From NCBI GenBank assembly GCA_030549205.1, contig JAUKTV010000009.1, positions 496,001 to 560,000 of the forward strand: DNA of 64,000 nt. The letters run 5' to 3'. The notes beneath the pieces are model-generated. The model was not told the DNA's origin and ran no database searches. It worked only from the letters and a program-made list of their open reading frames with translations. This document shows, one piece after another, positions 34,826 to 47,524 of this stretch (position 1 is the first letter of the stretch; every line of letters starts with the position of its first letter). Source of the DNA: Apiosordaria backusii (Eukaryota > Ascomycota > Sordariomycetes > Sordariales > Lasiosphaeriaceae). Made by a program: the position numbers and the translations under genes.

Positions 34826-36365
34826 AATGTCGGGACGTTGTGTGGGTGCTGTTTGTGTTTTCTGCGCGGGTGGTTCGAGCGCCTGCTCACACCCCCTCCC
34901 TTTGATTCTTTCTTGAAGCCTTCCCCTTTGAGGGGTGCCTGTCGCTCTAATGGAGAAGCAGGCGCTACTGTACATACACTCGACGGTGCCGTCTGGCGAC
35001 GGCTTGGGCCCATGTCGTTTTCCCTCCCCACTCTCTTCTTTATCGGTCGAGACAGAGAGGTAGGTACTCTTGTACCTATGAGCTAGGATGCTGACCCTTG
35101 ACTTCAGCACGAACGAGCAGTTAGGTCTTGGGTAGTGACTCCTGAGGAGCTGGGGCCTCTGGTCCTTCGCTGACATCCGAACATCTGGAGCTGGTCGGCA
35201 GTGACACGCTCTGCTGATTGTCCCAGGTGTCAGGGGTGCCATCTGGGGTAGACAAGTGGGTGTGAGAGTATACGTATGGACGACGACGTACACAGTACGT
35301 ACGCTGCAGAGTTGATGAATCAGGCTCTAAAGTATACCCTATGTACAAGATCCGGTGAACAGTGGGGCAGAGAGCTTGAAGGGAAGCTGTCCTCCCGATC
35401 GGTCAGGATTCTAAGCCTTGATTGGATCCTGCAAACTCATCTTTTCGGAATGCTCTTTTTAGCACGGGGAAGTGTTCCTCGTCCGTGGTTTTGTCTTTTA
35501 TTTCGGCCGGAGCGATATGGTGTGGCTTGCCGAGAGCCAGACGGTGACCACAGAATCGAGCCCCATAAACAAGTGTAAAGAAGAAATCACTCACAGGAAC
35601 GTACCATTTCCTTCGGATGTAGCCGTACCTTAGTGCAAATTGCCATGGCCAGCTGATCATCCTGGTGATTTGATGGCTTGTCGATGTGCTTACAGTTCCT
35701 GCACTAGATTGCGCACCGTGTGCCGACTCGCTGAGAGATGCATTGTGGCCAAGAGGCTAGCGTGGGAGTGGACAAGCTGGAACAAATTGAACTGGAAGAC
35801 CACAAATCGTAATAGACGGGCCGGGAGAAGGCTGGGGGTGAGACGCAAGTCGATGGGATGAAGAGAAACTATTTGGACCAAGAATAGGACCCCAGCAGGA
35901 CTTGATGTGTACCCGAATCAGGAGTGATGGAGCATGACAAGGTGCTGTCAACCTCGGGACATGGCCAAGCTGCTGTGGAGGGGTGTGTCAGGAGGAACTA
36001 CCTGAGATATCGTGGGCGATGAGGTTGTGACTGCCTGAGGAGCGAAAGGCCTCGGAGTGAAGCCGATGTCGTCTGAGTTTGTGTATTGTAGTATTAGGAT
36101 CAAAAAACAGTTCCGTATGTGGAAAGACACAGGAAAGATTCGAGAAAGCTTAGCCCTGGTTCTGATAAGCTTGTTGTCCGTTAATAAGACTGCCTTGCCA
36201 AGGATACCAGGGTAACTGAAATGCTCCACACGGGTTTTTTCAGTGGGCTTGCGGGGTCGGGGCGTAGGTTTGTTTGAGTACAGTACACTACACAGTGTGA
36301 GTTAGTGAGGTAGTGTATTCAGTTGCGGAAGCCCGACCCAACTGAACGGCCATCTTGTTGCTGTG

Positions 36366-36425
36366 CACCCTGAACCAGGCAGGGCAGTCACTGTTCACCC
36401 TGAACCAGGCAGGGCAGTCACTGTT
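36366..36425 (+). repeat. Exact tandem duplication of a 30-nt unit
   Basis: Two adjacent identical copies (36366-36395 and 36396-36425) starting CACCCTGAACCAGG and ending CAGTCACTGTT. Their identity suggests a recent duplication. Confidence 0.95.
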
Positions 36426-36465
36426 GTCTGTCACTTCTTCATCAAACACCCTCACTAGCCTTGAG

Positions 36466-36513
36466 CCTCGAGGTACGCACCGACGGGGGCTCGAGATGTA
36501 CGTACCGACGGGG
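36466..36513 (+). repeat. Imperfect 23/25-nt tandem repeat
   Basis: Two adjacent copies share CTCGAG, GTACG and ACCGACGGGG with small differences. They lie 40 bases after the exact 30-nt duplication. Confidence 0.85.
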
Positions 36514-39500
36514 CCTTGGTGACAACCGGGGAACCCCTCTGATCACCATCGGCCCCATAACCCTGATCCCAGGCCTGGCAAGCAGAGATCAACTTACGGA
36601 AGCTTGTGGATTTCACACATACAGCATCTCACGCTTTCTGACCGGGAATTTCTCTCTATTGCGTGAATAACAGGCCCACCCCGTTCACTGAGCTTGGATA
36701 AGAGAAGGGAAAAATTGGGAATATGGGACAACTAAAGGGTCGTGCAAAGGGACCCTTGCGGAGAACCCAGAGACATCAGCAGAGCCTCGTTGGCTCAATT
36801 GCCTTGGTGAGCTCCATTGGACAGCTGTGAGTATGGTAATCACACAACAAAGAAGGGCAACATAATGTGAGTTTCAAACTAGATCATGGGCGTGGTGGCA
36901 GCCCCCCTCCAACCCGCCAAAAAGTGATAAGGTGAGTGCGACAGGGCGAACTAACAGGGTCACTAGATTATGGATAGGTACCGGTGCAGTTGTACATACC
37001 ATCTTCTCTTGCCGTGGCAATTCGGCGTCTGCAGACTTTCCATCTGCTGCTGACTGAGAAGCGCCAGCGAGCAGATGGTCGGTGAAGAGCGTAAGCGTGA
37101 GTTTGATGAGAGCGCTGGTTGACACACTCGATTGACCTTCAAACCGCGGCCAGAGGGGCGTGAGGGCGCGGTTGGCGGCTGGCGGCGTGTGCGGATTCCC
37201 GATTCCGTCATGACGGACGGATGGACCAGGGTCAGGGGCAGAGTCAACCCAGGAGGTCCCTGTCTTGCACTTCGCTAGAGACGCACCCCCCTTCGTCAGA
37301 CAAAGAACTACAGGGGTGCGCCCTGGGCTCTTCAATGAACATCACCGACGAGGGACGAGGTTGAAATGGCACAATCGCTCGCTGCCCTCATTGTTACGGA
37401 CCAATGTGTTCGCTCAATTCGTTTGTGGGCTCGTCAAATGTTGGATACTGAAATATGGGTTTTGGCTTCGAGCCCAGTTCATCCCCATTAGGCCGGCTGG
37501 AGCACAAAAGGACGGATTGCACGGCCACATGCGGTACTTCTGCCTATTCTTTGGGCAGGCCCGTGTTTCGTTCGATGTTTACCTGCATCTCAACCTCGAT
37601 CCAGATTTGCACATATGGGCAATGGACAAACAATGCCGCGAAGCTGTTGCAGCTCTGAAATTGAGAGTTTTTCTTTACATACCCGCTGGTTGGATGTCTC
37701 AGCTTTGCAACCACCAAGCATGGCGGGCATAAAACAAGCGAGAAGTGAATCGGTGTGGTAATCGCAAGATAGCGGCTGTGCGAGTTGTTCAAGAGGCTTG
37801 GGCTCTTGGGGCGTCCCGTTAGATCTAGCGCCGACGGTAAACCTCGTCTAGCCGAACACACCTAGGTGATGAAGATATCGTCACCAACTTGACCTCTTTC
37901 TTATCTGACGATATCGGAGCTCTCTGGGACGACATCTAACGGAGCGATTCCCATTCGGCAGGCAGTTCGCCTTACTTTTGGCGTTTGCCTTTCTGCTCAC
38001 CTTATTTCCCATGTAGGATTACTTGATGCCAGACCGAGCTGGCAATTCGTCATACACACCGTGACCACCATAACCACGGGTACGTCGAAGCGAATCCACA
38101 TGGTCGCACATAGACTGTGTGGATCGATTTCTTGTATGGATTTTGTACGTACTCGTCGTAGTCAGCCATCATCATCCTGTCAAGTACAGCAAAAGAAAGC
38201 AGCGTCCGGGTTCAGGCAGCACTCTGTGTGCCGAGAAATGGCGGGACAGGGCCCCTTGGTTCTGGCTGGCACTGTGTGCGTGCTTCCATTACACTCAGCT
38301 TCTCAAAACTGAGCCCTCTTCGGAAATAAGAAAAGCCTCCCTGTCCGGCTCCAGAGTATGGCGCACAGGTGATACGTGGGGATTGCGAGTGATCCAGCCG
38401 TTGAATGCAGGATTCCATGGCAGGCGTACTGCCATGTTGCTGCCAAATCAATTCGCCGCGCTTGCTGTTGCCAGTCCCGCAAGTCTAAGACAAGGGCATT
38501 GTGTTGGAGGTGTGGAATTATCATGGAACCTGTTCGTCCACTTTTAACATTACCCACTTGCAGTCTTGACTCTTGACATGTTACGATATCCGCAACCAAA
38601 CAGAGAGACTAATCATGACCGTGACTGAAAGTATGCTATTCCTATCAGGACGCTCCTAGTTGTTTGAATGACCGCAGATGATTTTGTCATCAATTGTGGC
38701 CTACGTTCATCAAGCAGCTAACTCGAACACAGTCAACCGGCGTCTGTGAAACAACATCGTGAGCATTGGCAGCTTCGTCATCAGCTTCAGAATTTAACTC
38801 ACTACTTCCTGTGAAACGGCGAAAGCGCTGCTCGTCAAGTGCCCAGCCAGCATGTTTCTCTTACGGCACGGTAAGCTGCAAATGCAGCGGCAAGCCTGAG
38901 CTCGCACACCCGCCCACCTCACATACACCTTCAGCTGCCCACACTGTGACGTTTCCCTACCAGGCCAGTTCTGCATCGGTTTTCCATACACCCACGCCTC
39001 CTACCTCAGCTTTCTTTTAAGCATATGAGTGGCCCCCTGCCCACTTGTACCCCCTGCCCCCCTGCCCCCCTGCCCCGCTCCCCGGTTTGGCATCTACCAC
39101 CCGCTCTGTCGAGGGGGTCCTCTTGTGGCACGCCGTCTGTCGTTTTTCTGCCCTGCGCTCTCTTTTTCTGCCCCTCTCCATGTTGTCCTGTCTTCCTTTG
39201 ATACTTTCTCTTGACCGGACCGGGTTGCACACCCAGCCCACGTCGCGTAAGCTGCGGGGCTTTGCCCAGCCTTGTCACCCGTCCAATTCGATGATCCGAG
39301 ATGCTGGGTTCAAAGGTTACTTGCCATCCGCAGCCAATCTCATCTAGTCAATCCTCAACACCCAGGTGAAAGCTCCAAAGCTCGTGGGATTAACTGCCTC
39401 AGTGCACCAAAGCCCAACTGGCCGAGTTCCCTTCCCGTTGGAAATATCATGAGCTCCGAGCATTGCAGACGTTAGCGGGACGAACCAGTTGCTTGTTTGT

Positions 39501-40116
39501 TTTATCCAATGTTCGGACGACCTCCATGACGCACGCGGGGGAGACGGCAATAATGACTTGATTACTAGCAGACTGCCAGGTACTTCGGAGAACACCGGTG
39601 TTTGGGCACAGAGGCCCAACAGCAGTCAACTGGGAGCACTGCGATGCCGCTCCCCCAAACACCCCCCCATATTTCCCCGAACAACCTCTCCCAAATGATG
39701 GTCCTCCCCCACTCACACTGTGTTGTACCACCCCATGAGCAGGGAGCGAGTGAGCCCATCACAGTTCACCCCCGTCGTGTCTTCGTGCCCCCTCCACGGC
39801 CTACTTAACCTCGTGATACCCCGTCTTTCCAGGACAGTGGAGCTCCGACTTGAACACCAGGACCACAAACCACAGACCGCCAGCCCGGGCTCCTTGTTTT
39901 GTTGAGGAGCATTTCGCTTCATCCTTTACCATCGTCTTGTGTCCCACCGCCTTCATTGCCCCTGGCACCAGCCAAGTTCCGTCCTCTCTCCTGTCACCCA
40001 TCGCCTGCTTCAAATAGCACACTGCTCCCCTCGCCTGTCCCTCCAAGCTTTCTTTCCGTTAAAGTGAGAAGCAACCTCTCCCAACCCCATTCCTCTCAAC
40101 ATCCACAATCAACATC

Positions 40117-40824
40117 ATGCTGACCAGTATCTGGTTAGACGACGGCTACCCAGGCTCATCATCCCATCACCACCTATACGATCTCGACATACCACCCCCC
40201 ACCCCCGCACCAAACATGTCACAGTACGACGGCCAGTCAACTCACAGCAGTTGGGACATGATGCCCGACGCTGATTTCTCCGTCGACAAGCACACAAGGG
40301 AGAGATCACCCCAACGCAACGAGAACAACTTCTCCTCCAACCAGATCGGATTCGGCGCCGCCACCTCAGTAAACACCGCCCGCCCTCCGGTCGCTGTCTC
40401 TAATGAGGATAGCACCGAGACCGCCGGAACCAACGACACGGTCCAGGTGGATGGTGCTGCCACCCAGTATCCGGGTGGCATGACCACGGCCACTTATGCC
40501 CCAACTGCTTATCCCGAAACCACCGACAACTACCCTGACCTCACTCAGGCCGCCATGGAACAGCACCACGAGCGCACCTACCCCCACGACGTCGCCGTCT
40601 GGGCAGGCCACGCGGGCGCCAGACGTCTCAATCGGTACCAAGCCACCTCGCAGAGGTACTCCTCTAGCGTGGCAAGCACCAGGAGCGCCGACAGCAACAC
40701 CAGCAAGGGATGGATCAAGGTCATGGAGCCCGCACCTGTGGACGAGGATGTCCTCGGTATGGGTGCCTGGTCGGATGATGCCCTCCAAAGCGTTTATGGA
40801 TCTGCCCGGCCCGGTGGCCGCTAA
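40117..40824 (+). CDS. Hypothetical disordered protein, 235 aa
   Basis: I do not recognise this protein. It is a single uninterrupted frame with an ATG after a CT- and A/C-rich leader (ATCATG context). The product is rich in S, T, N, D, Q and P, with no signal peptide, membrane segment or catalytic motif; it looks intrinsically disordered. The C-terminal portion is more structured in type (HDVAVWAGHAGARRLNRYQ, then KGWIKVMEPAPVDEDVLGMGAW) and may be the conserved part. An internal in-frame ATG at 40216 is an alternative start. The codon use is C-ended and looks coding, and the leader resembles other genes here. A degenerate repeat follows within 200 bases of the stop. That it is a gene is likely, not certain. 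Confidence 0.6.
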   Translation: MLTSIWLDDGYPGSSSHHHLYDLDIPPPTPAPNMSQYDGQSTHSSWDMMPDADFSVDKHTRERSPQRNENNFSSNQIGFGAATSVNTARPPVAVSNEDSTETAGTNDTVQVDGAATQYPGGMTTATYAPTAYPETTDNYPDLTQAAMEQHHERTYPHDVAVWAGHAGARRLNRYQATSQRYSSSVASTRSADSNTSKGWIKVMEPAPVDEDVLGMGAWSDDALQSVYGSARPGGR

Positions 40825-42960
40825 TCGTTTCTCGCTCGCTGTCCCGGAAGGCCTCTCAGCCGCCCCGAGCGTCTTGGGTAGCCAACAGCTACTTCCTCCA
40901 AGACTCCAACAGAGCCTCGCCGAACACGAGCGTCTGTCCCGGAAGGTCTTCCTTATTTCGTTGGTCGGTGCGAGACTCGGTCGATGCGATCTCAGCCGCG
41001 AGCACTCATCGATCTCTTCACCATAATCGACTGGCTCTCCTTTGGTTCCTTCTGTTCTTGTCGTCCTCACCGATGGCAAGCACATTTCGCTCTTCACCAA
41101 GACTCTCTTGCTCCCACAGGGTCTCGTGTGGTCGACATTGGTGGCGCTTGGTTGGGCAGTCCCTTTTTGATGGCAAACACTTATCGCTCTTCGCCATAGT
41201 CGATCGGCTCGCCTTCCGTTCCTCGTGTTCCTTGTCGCCCTTACCGATGGCAGGCACTTGGCGCTCTTCACTACCCCTCGCCAGGCTTCCTTCCTTAGGT
41301 CTTATGTGCCCAACAGGCCTTCAGTATGGCGGGTCCTGTTCCCTGTTTTTCCTCAAGCACCGCTGTACCGACCAACTCCCTCGACGGCATGTCCTCGTTG
41401 CCGTTCCCGAAGAACTGCCGACTCTCCTAAGGGACTCATGTGCCCGCTCATCCAATCCGATGCCATCATTCAGTCGGTTCACCACCCCTGGCCATTGTCA
41501 TTGCTCTCTTGACAGGGGACCTTCTGTCTGGCGCCAGCATCGGCCTCTTTCTTACTTTCCCTTTTCCATCGTCGCGTTGTTGTTGTTTGGATGTTTCTGC
41601 TTCGTTGGCTTGCGTTGTGTTTTCATTTATTTCGTTGCTTTGACTATGTGAGGTCATCTATAACGACAAGATATTGGGGAAGGAAGATTGTGGAATCTTG
41701 GTTGCTTCATTATCTTGTTATCGCGTCGTAGATGGGCTGTCTTTTTCCTATCGTTGGAGGGTTGCCGTCGTTATTGAGTCATTCAGGATCGAAGTTTATT
41801 TCGTGGTGGCTGGCGTGTCGTTGGTGGCGCGTGTCTTGTCTGGTGGTTTCCTATATACCCTGAGCCCAAGTGGAGTTGGCGGTTCTTGTTCTCCTTTTCG
41901 TCATGATGTCTTTGGACTGCCCGCAACGTTTGGTAATGGAAGGAGGAGGAGAGGGGGGGTATACGTTTTCAATTTCCTTCAAAGATTGGATACGGGTTAT
42001 CTCAATCATTATTGTCGGCTGATATTCTTGAACATGCATGGGAGTAAACAAGGAAAGGGAAAACTTTTGGTTGGGAAACAGGTACTTTTATTTTTGCCTG
42101 GGTGGCTACCTGGGAATATATATGGTCAGAACGGAAAGCGAATGGATAAACAAAATCTGGGTTAAGCGTTTTGAGTTTTGGGATTTTTTCGTTTGTCAAA
42201 CAAAGATTGTTTTATCATACCTATGGAATTTCTTTTTTTTATCTGAGCGAGCAATCAAACCAGGGAACAAACTCCGGTTCCATTTTCATCTGATCTCATC
42301 TTTACCAATCAATCTTTGCCACCCAACGGACAGTCCCGCGGCCGAGCCGCTCGGCCAAATCTTGATTTCCATCTGATCTGCTGTTGCTTGCATGATTCCC
42401 ACTTGGTTTTCTTATGCTTGGTTGTGGTGTAATTATAGGTCACCACTGGTCACCCAATTTCGCAACCGGCTCTTCTCCAATTCTCCAAAAAAAAACACTT
42501 GTTTTCCAGCAACTCCACCGATGTTCCCGGGTCCCGGGTCGGCTGGCACGGCTGGATGCGGGGATGGTAGGATAATTGTCGATAGGGTAGTATTCGCCAA
42601 CGGTTCTTCCCCGTGGAGCCCCATCGTGCTAAGACGTTTAAAGCCAACAAAAAAGAGAGCCAAGTTCCGAAATGCGGTTCATGGTTGTGTTGCTGGGGAG
42701 TGGTGGCATTTTGGATGGATAAAGCCGTTTTAGCCTGATATATACCGACTCTTCGGCCACGCGGTTGAGAAGTGGTGTCGTTCCGGCGGGTGTTACTGTT
42801 GCCATTGCGATGGGGTGGTTCCTGCATTTGCTGCCGTGATCCTATAGTAGGTCGAAGTTGGGGTATAAGTAGATCGGCGAGGCAAGTTTGCTGTCGAAAT
42901 GAAGGCGGGTAGGCTCTTCTAGTCGTCTCGGTGCTGTCGTCCATTCCCAGTGTCGTCATA
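40825..42960. other. Intergenic between hypothetical gene and SGNH esterase
   Basis: The left part contains a degenerate repeat (listed separately) and probably the 3' untranslated region of the hypothetical gene. The right part is T-rich and should hold the promoter of the SGNH gene. I see no supported gene. Confidence 0.5.
41000..41286 (+). repeat. Degenerate direct repeat, four copies of a core
   Basis: A core resembling GCACTTATCGCTCTTCACCA occurs at 41002, 41080, 41177 and 41254, so spacings alternate near 78, 97 and 77. The longer blocks 41000-41113 and 41174-41286 can be aligned end to end (both include ATMRTCGAYYGGCTC and CCGATGGCARGCAC). Non-coding as far as I can see. Confidence 0.75.
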
Positions 42961-44347
42961 ATGGCAGTTCTCCGAGGATTTCTCCTCGGCCTTGCCCTCT
43001 CCCTCACCGGTGTTGTTAAGGGCCATGACGATGGTAATCACTGGGTCGATCTCTGGGCTTCGATGCCTCAGGAGGTAGAGCCGCATAACCTGCCGCCTGC
43101 GCCATTTGTAAGTTTTGTTTTTCTTCACGACTTACCATTTGGTTCTGCATCTGTATCTCTGATCCTTGATTAGAGTAGTTGCTGACCCCAAACCACAACT
43201 TTAGACCGGAGAAGACTCAATCTACACCAACACCACCATCCGCCAAACCATCCACCTCACCCAGTCCGCGCCCCACATCCGCCTATCCCTCTCCAACGAA
43301 TTCGGTGGCCCATCTGCCGATCTCCACATATCCGCCGTAACCATCGCCCTCCCCCTCAACGGCACCGCCGGCTCCTCCTCCATCCAGCCTAAAACTCTCC
43401 GCGAAGTCACCTTCTCTGGCGGTAGCAAGGGCTTCACCATCCCCAACGGCGCCATCGCCATCTCCGATCCCATCAAGAACGTCAACGTCAAAGCCGAGAG
43501 CAACTTGGCCGTCACCATTTACATCCAGCAAGGACAACAAGGCAAGAGAATCTCTGGTCATCCTGGGAGCAGAACCAGCAGTTGGTTTGTAAATGGTGAC
43601 CAGACTAAATCAACGGATCTGACAGAGGCGGTGAGGGTGGATCGGTGGTTTGTGCTCAGCGCTGTCGAGGGGTGGGTAGAGAAGAAGAAGACTAGGGGAA
43701 GTTTGGTGATTGTAGGGGATAGTATCACTGACGGGAGGGGGTCGACAACGAACGGGAATGATAGGTGGCCTGATCAGTTGCTGAGGAGGCTGGAAAACCA
43801 ACGCGGGTCGGGAATCAGTGTCCTCAACCTGGCTGCGGGTGGGAATCGGGTTTTGGCGGATGGGTTGGGACCGAATGCGCTGGGGAGGATTGGGAGGGAT
43901 GTTCTCGCTCATAACGGGGTGAAGTATGTCATCGTGTTCGAGGGAGTGAATGATTTGGGCACCGCCGCGGAGGCAGATTTGGTCAAGACCGGTGATAGGT
44001 TGATTCAGGCGTATGAGCAAATCATTGCGAGGCTTCATGGGCATGGCATCGCGGTCTTCGGCGCGACCATTACGCCGATGAGCGGGCCAGGTCAGGCGTA
44101 CGGAGAGCCGAAGAGAGAGGAGCAGAGAGTGAGGGTGAACAGGTGGATCAGAAGCAGTGGGAGGTTCGATGCAGTGATTGATTTCGATAAGGCGGTGAGA
44201 GATCCGAAGAACGAGACGCGGCTGAGACCGGAGTATGACACGGGGGATTATCTACATCTGAATCCTACGGGCTATAAGGCCATGGCAGAGGCGGTCGATT
44301 TGAGGCTGTTTGAGAAATTCAAGGATGGAGTGTCGAGCATCGTCTAG
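42961..44347 (+). CDS. Secreted SGNH/GDSL-type esterase
   Basis: The family hydrolyses ester bonds, often acetyl groups on plant polysaccharides; the substrate here is not shown. Exons are 42961-43107 and 43205-44347; the intron is 97 nt (GTAAGT...TTAG). Length is 429 residues. A signal peptide (MAVLRGFLLGLALSLTGVVKG) precedes HWVDLWASMPQEV, a start typical of the XynE-like branch. A beta-rich N-terminal module leads to the SGNH core: block I VGDSITDG (nucleophile S222), block II AAGGNRV, block III EGVND (N298), block V DYLH (D397, H400). All four catalytic blocks are present, so an active enzyme is expected. Codons are C-ended before about 43550 and G-ended after. It converges on ERB1 with 552 bases between stops. 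Confidence 0.9.
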
Positions 44348-44899
44348 AAACTGGGGTGAGGTTAAGTTAAGGTTGAGAGGACGATTAAATGTGGTGGAGA
44401 TGAGGCCTATGGGTTAGGTTAGGTTGAGCTAGGGCACACTAACAAAAGCAAGGGGGCGGAGAAGTAGGAGGGGGACGACTTACATGAAGGTCGGAGGTGT
44501 CCGGCTTATAAAGAATCCAAAATGTAATCATGCACACAGAGCACACGTCAGACAAATCAACATCGGCAAGGTGCGGCGAGGTACATCCCAATATGCAGTC
44601 GAATGTTGGATCGAATGCTTGAGCAACAAAGCTGGCGATGACAGGGATCTGTCGCCTTATATTCCATACCACCAGCGGCCCAACCTTGACACCTGGCCCA
44701 ACAACATGACAGGATAAGATATGCAGGGTCGTATTTGGTAACTTTCCTGCCAATGGTAAATACAAATAGATAGTAATGGTATTTGACTCTCAAAACCTTT
44801 TCACATACCCCAAACTCCGCTCCCAGGCAGGCGGTGCACGACTTACGTACAACAAGTGCCTCATGACCTCTTCATGAACCAATCCAGACCCCCGCTACA
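44348..44899. other. Convergent intergenic region SGNH/ERB1
   Basis: 3' regions of two converging genes. Starts with a GGTTAGGTTAGGTT-like tract near 44410. I see no gene. Confidence 0.6.
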
Positions 44900-47524
44900 T
44901 TACATCCACAAACGCGCTGTTCCATCCGCTCCGGCAGACACACACCACGGCTCCCTCGGATGCCAGTCGATATCCACGACACCCACTTGGTTGACAACCT
45001 TGTGGCCCTTGAGCTGCTTGACTGGCACAATGGTGGGGCTCTCAAGCTGGTCATTGGGCACCTTGCCATAGAAAATCTGTAACGTTCCGTCGTCACTGGC
45101 GTCCGCAAAGAGCGGAAGTCCGCCCTTGTGGTACCTTACCGCGCGGATGGCCTTAGGGTGGAATCTCATTGTTTTGTGTGGCCGGTTGGACAAGTCAAGG
45201 TCGTGCCAGAGCAACCGCCTATCGTAACTACCGACGATCAAGTGGTCGCCTCCAGAGTGAATATCAAGTGACGAAATCCTGCAAACATGTCAGCAAATTG
45301 TATTCAAGAACTTGATATCGGGCAACATACCATTTGGCGCCAGGTTGGACAATCTTGACCAGCTCCACCTTCTGAAGATCATAGCACCGGACTGTGCGCA
45401 TCGTCGCGACGAAGAAGAGCGGCTTAAGTGGGTGGAACACCACAGTCTGCGCAAGACCGTGAAGTTTCCGGAAGGGGATCTGCGTAAGGTGCTTGGACAA
45501 GGTGTGAATCGCCACAGAGCTGCGCTGACCCTCGGGTGAAACGGTCGCAAAGTGATCACCTCTCCTGTGCCAAGTAATGACCTTGACCGCAGACCTGACT
45601 GTGACCCGGACCAGAACACCTGCATCTTCGAGCTTGGTGCCAGGCCTGGCCCATTTGCCAGCAGGCTCCTTTCCAGGAGCTGTAGCTGGTTGTTGACCGT
45701 TTGTGGCGTATCCAAAGCCGGCAGCGAGGACATCGCGGCTGGCCTGGTCAAGTGTTGGCGTGACGCTCGAGTGTGTTGGGACCATCAGGAAGACGTCCTC
45801 GCCTGCCGAAGCAGCAAGGATAAAGGCATCCTTGGTTGGTCTCCAGCGGACTGTATAGACGGGGTCTTCGCTGCTCAGCTTCACGGACCATACTTGACGG
45901 CCAGTCAACAGCTCCCAGACACGCACAGTACCATCACTACCACCCGTGGCCAATGCGACACCGGTCTGTGGAAGGTTAGTATTTGCCATGCCTGTATCTA
46001 AACAGGGGAACAACTTACTGGGTCAATCGCAACGCTTCTTACTGTGCCCTCGTGACCACGGAAAATGGTCTGAACCACAGTAGGGAATGGTTTCAACTCA
46101 GCAGGCGAAGGAAGCTTGGGAAGAAGTGAATTGGGATCGATGTTGAGCCTGTTCTTCCGCACGCGAGGAGCGAGATACAAGTCCATGCACCGTTCAAATC
46201 TCTCCTTGACCAGAGTGCCCCATGCGGGAACCTTGCGAAGGGAGTTGTATTTTTGTGGGAGGAACTCCTTCTCACGATCCTCAGGGTCAGTCTTTTCCCA
46301 CTCTTCACGCTCTTCCTTTGTTCTATGGCAGCTGTTAGTCGGTGAGTCTGATATTGGGCAGGAGAACCTCCACTTACGGCAAATACTCCTCAGGGGGATT
46401 GTAGCTCATTTCATAGCCAGGCGGTGGGAGCTTAGGCGCAGGAATGTGCATAGGATTTGGCGCTGCTGGCTCCTCGTCTTGCCAAAGATCGAACTGAACT
46501 TCCTCCTTTTCTTCCTCCTCTCTTTCACGCTCCTCAGGGGGCTTGTAAGGGAGGATTCTGCCTTCGCGAATGGCGCGAACTAACTTCATGACCTGCTTAG
46601 CCTCGTTCTTGGAAGGCAAGAAGCGCCTCTTTGGCTCCGGAGCAGCGCTGAGGGCTGTTTTGAGGTTAGCTGCTATTCATTTTTACCAATCGACAGGCGT
46701 TTTCTTACGCATCGTTTCTTGTTTCGAAGTAAACCATTCCACAGTATCGGGATACGGGTCATGGAGCTCGTCGGGGATAAGGCCTTGTTGGACACGGCGA
46801 ACCAGTTCCAGCTCCTCCTGCGAAAGGTTAAGTGGGTTGCCAGTGTTAACGTCGGTCAAGCCCGTCCACCCCTTGGGGATCTCAATGGTATCGAGGAGAC
46901 TTTGCAGCGCATCTCCAGTAGCCGGGCGCATAATCTTCTTGCCATTGATGTCGTAGCCGATATGTGGGTAGCTGTCGTAGAAGCTCAGCGGGATGTCTCC
47001 TATCGTGTTGACGGGTCCTTTCGCATCCGAGTCGTCGGAATCGTAGACTGGGTCGATCTCACTGTTGACACCCCAGTGTTAGTCTTCCATTCGCAATGTC
47101 CAGATTTCCGTTGCATTACGCACTCGTAGACATATCTCTCTCCGCCATTGGCATCCTTCTCGATTCTGTAATTGCGTCCTTCTTCCTCCTGGTGCTTTGG
47201 CTTTGGATCAACGCCTGGTTCCGCGATTTCGAGTTCTTCGGCGCCTTTCCTCAGTTTGCCCATGTCATCATTGTCCTCAATGTCGGAAGGAATGTCGTCG
47301 CTCAAAAGCGCATCGTCATCCTCCTCTTCATCCTCTTCACTGCCTTCGCTGGCCTCACTTTCGCTGTCGCCATCGTCGATCGCGTCGGATGGAATGTAGT
47401 CCTCCTCATCTTCGCTGGCCTCTAGAACACCGTCGAAAAGGCCATTGCCGAGCTCGTCGTCAGATTCCGAGTCGGATTCCTCGTCCCTCGCCTTGCGCTT
47501 TTTTTCTACCGGTTTTGACTTCAT
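44900..47524 (-). CDS. ERB1: Ribosome biogenesis protein Erb1 (BOP1)
   Basis: Erb1 is a nucleolar scaffold that works with Nop7 and Ytm1 in maturation of 25S and 5.8S rRNA and the 60S subunit. Six exons: 47524-47124, 47061-46709, 46654-46378, 46322-46019, 45965-45331 and 45278-44900. Introns are 51-62 nt, with donors such as GTGCGT, GTAAGA and GTAAGT. All phases close, giving 782 residues. The N-terminus is basic then highly acidic (D/E/S-rich, about 14-110). The BOP1 N-terminal domain follows (YDEIDPVYDSDDSD at an exon junction, then IGYDINGKK, GLTDVNTG and FLPQKYNSLRKVP). The WD40 propeller begins near residue 432 (RGHEGTVRSVAIDP) and ends with the final blade VDIDWHPREPWCVSAGADG. Full length, with nothing unusual. 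Confidence 0.95.

Larger units (their letters stand above)
33479..40116. other. Gene-poor stretch of 6.6 kb
   Basis: I find no supported gene. The longest frames (171 codons on minus at 34778-35293, 155 codons at 37265-37732, 142 codons at 38119-38547) lack motifs. It contains a perfect 22-bp palindrome (33946-33967), several short tandem repeats (34796, 36366, 36466), a 9-nt inverted repeat GATATCGTC/GACGATATC at 37874-37915, and a C-rich simple repeat near 39045-39085. The right end must include the promoter of the gene at 40117. Confidence 0.5.

Noticed and set aside
37265..37732. 155-codon frame on + in the 33.5-40.1 kb desert
   Set aside because: No motif, mixed codon use and overlapping minus-strand frames; not supportable as a gene.
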